From Pirellulaceae bacterium (GTDB lineage Bacteria; Planctomycetota; Planctomycetia; Pirellulales; Pirellulaceae), in assembly GCA_028280445.1 (NCBI GenBank), contig JANQLU010000132.1:1-35363 (forward strand): DNA of 35,363 nt, in the 5' to 3' direction. Below the pieces are notes generated by a model that was given only the letters and a program-made list of their open reading frames with translations, did not search any database and was not told the DNA's origin. Positions within the stretch are counted from its first letter, which is position 1. Every line of letters starts with the position of its first letter. Positions 33,841 through 35,363 of this stretch are shown piece by piece. Made by a program: the position numbers and the translations under genes.

Positions 33841-34695
33841 TTATTTCATCGAGTCAACGTAGTATTCGTATTGACCTCCATTGTCTCTGACTTTGAAAGT
33901 CGTTCGCGTCACGTTGTTCAGGTTTTTGCCATTGTCGGCAGCGTATTTCGCTTCGAGTTGCGCGAGGATGTTGGTAATTCGCCGAGGATAAAATTGAACA
34001 ACAACTCTGCCTGACAGATCCTTGATTCCCGCACGTTTGGCCAATTTTTCATCCCATCGTCGCAAACGGGCATTGGAATGTGCAAATCTGACTCGTTTTT
34101 CTTTTCGCCGCGTCGTCGTTTGGGAGATCGGGGTTGTCGTCAAATTAGAAATCAGGTCAATCCGGGGTGTGCGGAGACTGACGACTCCGATCTGAATCTG
34201 AAAATATGTCAATTGCTGCGCATAAGTTCGCAAGTCAGAACTGGTATACTCAACGGTCCAGCGATCCCACGGCGCGCCTCCTGTACCGCCTTCGCCACCG
34301 CCGTCTCGATGCCCGAGCCCAGTTCCTTTACCCATCAGAGCCGCACTTCCGTCAACTTTTTCGAGCCGCCCTTGAATACTGGAAACCGCATCGGTTACCG
34401 CTTCCAACGCGTCAGCCAACTGAGGGATTTCGACTTCCGGAAATTCTTCGACCCCGGGTTCCTCGAAATCTTCGGCTTCGCCCTCAGGGGCTTCTTCACC
34501 GGGTTTGCCAGGGAATTCCGTAATTGCCACCGCTTCGGTTCGATTCAAGTTAAAAATCGAAAGCAACCAGATTAAAAATCCCAACAACACCATCACGCCA
34601 ATGATCGCGACCAGTGCCGTCAGCCAAGCGGAGGTTTGTTCGTATGACGAAACCCTGGAGTCGACAACCAGATTAGGCTTCTTGACCAAATTCAT
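33841..34695 (-). CDS. Membrane-anchored protein of a putative planctomycete transport locus
   Basis: I start at ATG 34695 because GAGGA lies 4 nt upstream; the frame also allows ATG 34713. The 284-residue product has a cytoplasmic tail, one transmembrane helix (WLTALVAIIGVMVLLGFLIW), an acidic Glu/Pro-rich linker (PGKPGEEAPEGEAEDFEEPG), a Gly-rich turn (GTGLGHRDGGGEGGTGG) and a C-terminal basic domain with RRITNILAQLEAKYAADNGK and FKVRDNGGQYEYYVDSM. The build (one helix, long linker, small periplasmic domain) resembles proteins next to ExbB/ExbD genes in planctomycetes, but none of those genes is in the window. Family name not known to me. Confidence 0.75.
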   Translation of the reverse strand: MNLVKKPNLVVDSRVSSYEQTSAWLTALVAIIGVMVLLGFLIWLLSIFNLNRTEAVAITEFPGKPGEEAPEGEAEDFEEPGVEEFPEVEIPQLADALEAVTDAVSSIQGRLEKVDGSAALMGKGTGLGHRDGGGEGGTGGAPWDRWTVEYTSSDLRTYAQQLTYFQIQIGVVSLRTPRIDLISNLTTTPISQTTTRRKEKRVRFAHSNARLRRWDEKLAKRAGIKDLSGRVVVQFYPRRITNILAQLEAKYAADNGKNLNNVTRTTFKVRDNGGQYEYYVDSMK

Positions 34696-34765
34696 ATTTT
34701 CCTCAGCAAACATCAAAGAGTGAATTCAAAAGTGGATTTCAGAGAGGTGTGTCAGCAATTATTTA

Positions 34766-35363
34766 TTATTTCTGCCTACGATCGAGTAGTTGCCCATTGG
34801 GCCGAATGGCGAGATACCATTTTTCCCATTCCTTTTTAGCTGTCAAGAAATCTTCTGGGCTCGGATTTTCCGGCAAGCGGATTGAGTCGATTTTACGACT
34901 GATAAATCGCAAACCGTTGTGAGCCTTCATGGCGATCTCAAGATTCGGGTCGCTGACGGCGTAGATCAACGCCGGCACGTTGTCGATGTCGCGACGGTTG
35001 GCCAAAAGATGGACACCGACCCAACGCGGACCAACTTTGCGATGCGTGACCAAACCTCGAATCCAAGCGCGCTGTTTGGCTTTGGACGAAGAATCACCTG
35101 TCAATGAAATATCTCGAATGGATCTGGCAAAATGAACCAGGGCTTCTTCGTTGACCGGGTTGTCGATCATGTCGATGAGCGTATCAACGTCAATTTCATC
35201 TTTGCTGACCAGTTTTCCATTGACGTTGCGCAGCGTACCTAGACCCAAAAATCGAGAGGGCATTAATCGTCCTTTGCGATTTCCCAAGGCCATCAGTTCG
35301 GTACTGCGGACCAAAAACAACACGCCAAACGCGGTGTTCAGCGATTGATCTTCTTCGATCAGA
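34766..35363 (-). CDS. Hypothetical protein with HEAT-like helices, 5' end outside window
   Basis: The frame is open to the right edge, so only the C-terminal ~198 residues are seen. It starts inside DQSLNTAFGVLFLVRSTELM, which resembles the prenyltransferase/squalene-cyclase-like repeats (NTAF-LLFL-R) of large planctomycete proteins. Then come helices of HEAT type (DNVPALIYAVSDPNLEIAMK; AHNGLRFISRK) and a basic end. It reads in the same direction as the membrane-anchored gene, with a 70-nt gap, so they are likely one operon. Confidence 0.7.
   Translation of the reverse strand, partial: LIEEDQSLNTAFGVLFLVRSTELMALGNRKGRLMPSRFLGLGTLRNVNGKLVSKDEIDVDTLIDMIDNPVNEEALVHFARSIRDISLTGDSSSKAKQRAWIRGLVTHRKVGPRWVGVHLLANRRDIDNVPALIYAVSDPNLEIAMKAHNGLRFISRKIDSIRLPENPSPEDFLTAKKEWEKWYLAIRPNGQLLDRRQK

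Overview
The window looks like chromosomal DNA of a planctomycete of the Pirellula/Rhodopirellula type. The signs are an ECF-type sigma factor directly followed by a transmembrane PknB-like kinase, many secreted proteins without known families, GC-rich palindromic interspersed repeats, a sulfotransferase among glycosyltransferases, and a hypothetical pair at the right edge of the kind I associate with planctomycete ExbB/ExbD loci. This placement is inferred from content; no marker gene is present.

Left part (1-10563): accessory DNA, probably the distal end of an integrated island. It ends in a 3' fragment of a tRNA-Leu(UAA) (10507-10563), the usual scar of tRNA-targeted integration. It holds a sigma54 circuit. 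A large cytoplasmic sensor kinase (P-loop ATPase, GAF-like modules, histidine kinase; 595-4881) is followed by a receiver/AAA+/Fis-type sigma54 activator (4838-6883). Three -24/-12 promoters are visible: one for the kinase operon, one divergent for a Gly/Thr-repeat protein cut by the left edge, and one exact consensus match before a multi-pass membrane protein (8829-9428). The divergent promoters share a palindromic upstream site. The third promoter has a half copy of it at almost the same distance. The simplest reading is a dedicated two-component regulon whose outputs are the repeat protein and the membrane protein. Between activator and membrane protein lie decayed IS3- and IS256-family remnants.

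Middle (10960-23596): a presenilin/signal-peptide-peptidase-like membrane protein with an apparent frameshift, the sigma factor/kinase pair, a beta-lactamase-fold serine hydrolase, a DUF4405-type cytochrome-like membrane protein, an EreA/ChaN/TIKI-like secreted protein, and a minus-strand run of five secreted proteins of unknown function, two of them paralogs.

Right part (22418-33757): a glycan or glycoprotein modification region. A very large four-module glycosyltransferase and a fused DUF115-like/methyltransferase protein run on the minus strand. Divergent to them is an operon of an IscU-like protein, a GT2-TPR protein and a methyltransferase paralogous to the fused one. A 2-oxoglutarate dioxygenase-like protein, a secreted protein, a second DUF115-like protein and a sulfotransferase follow. 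Long near-perfect inverted repeats sit in the gaps. The right edge (33841-35363) holds a membrane-anchored protein and a partial protein with HEAT-like helices.

At least three genes, and possibly the activator's start, show frame breaks that each fit loss of exactly one base. They are either real lesions or assembly indels, and the affected products should be read with that in mind.
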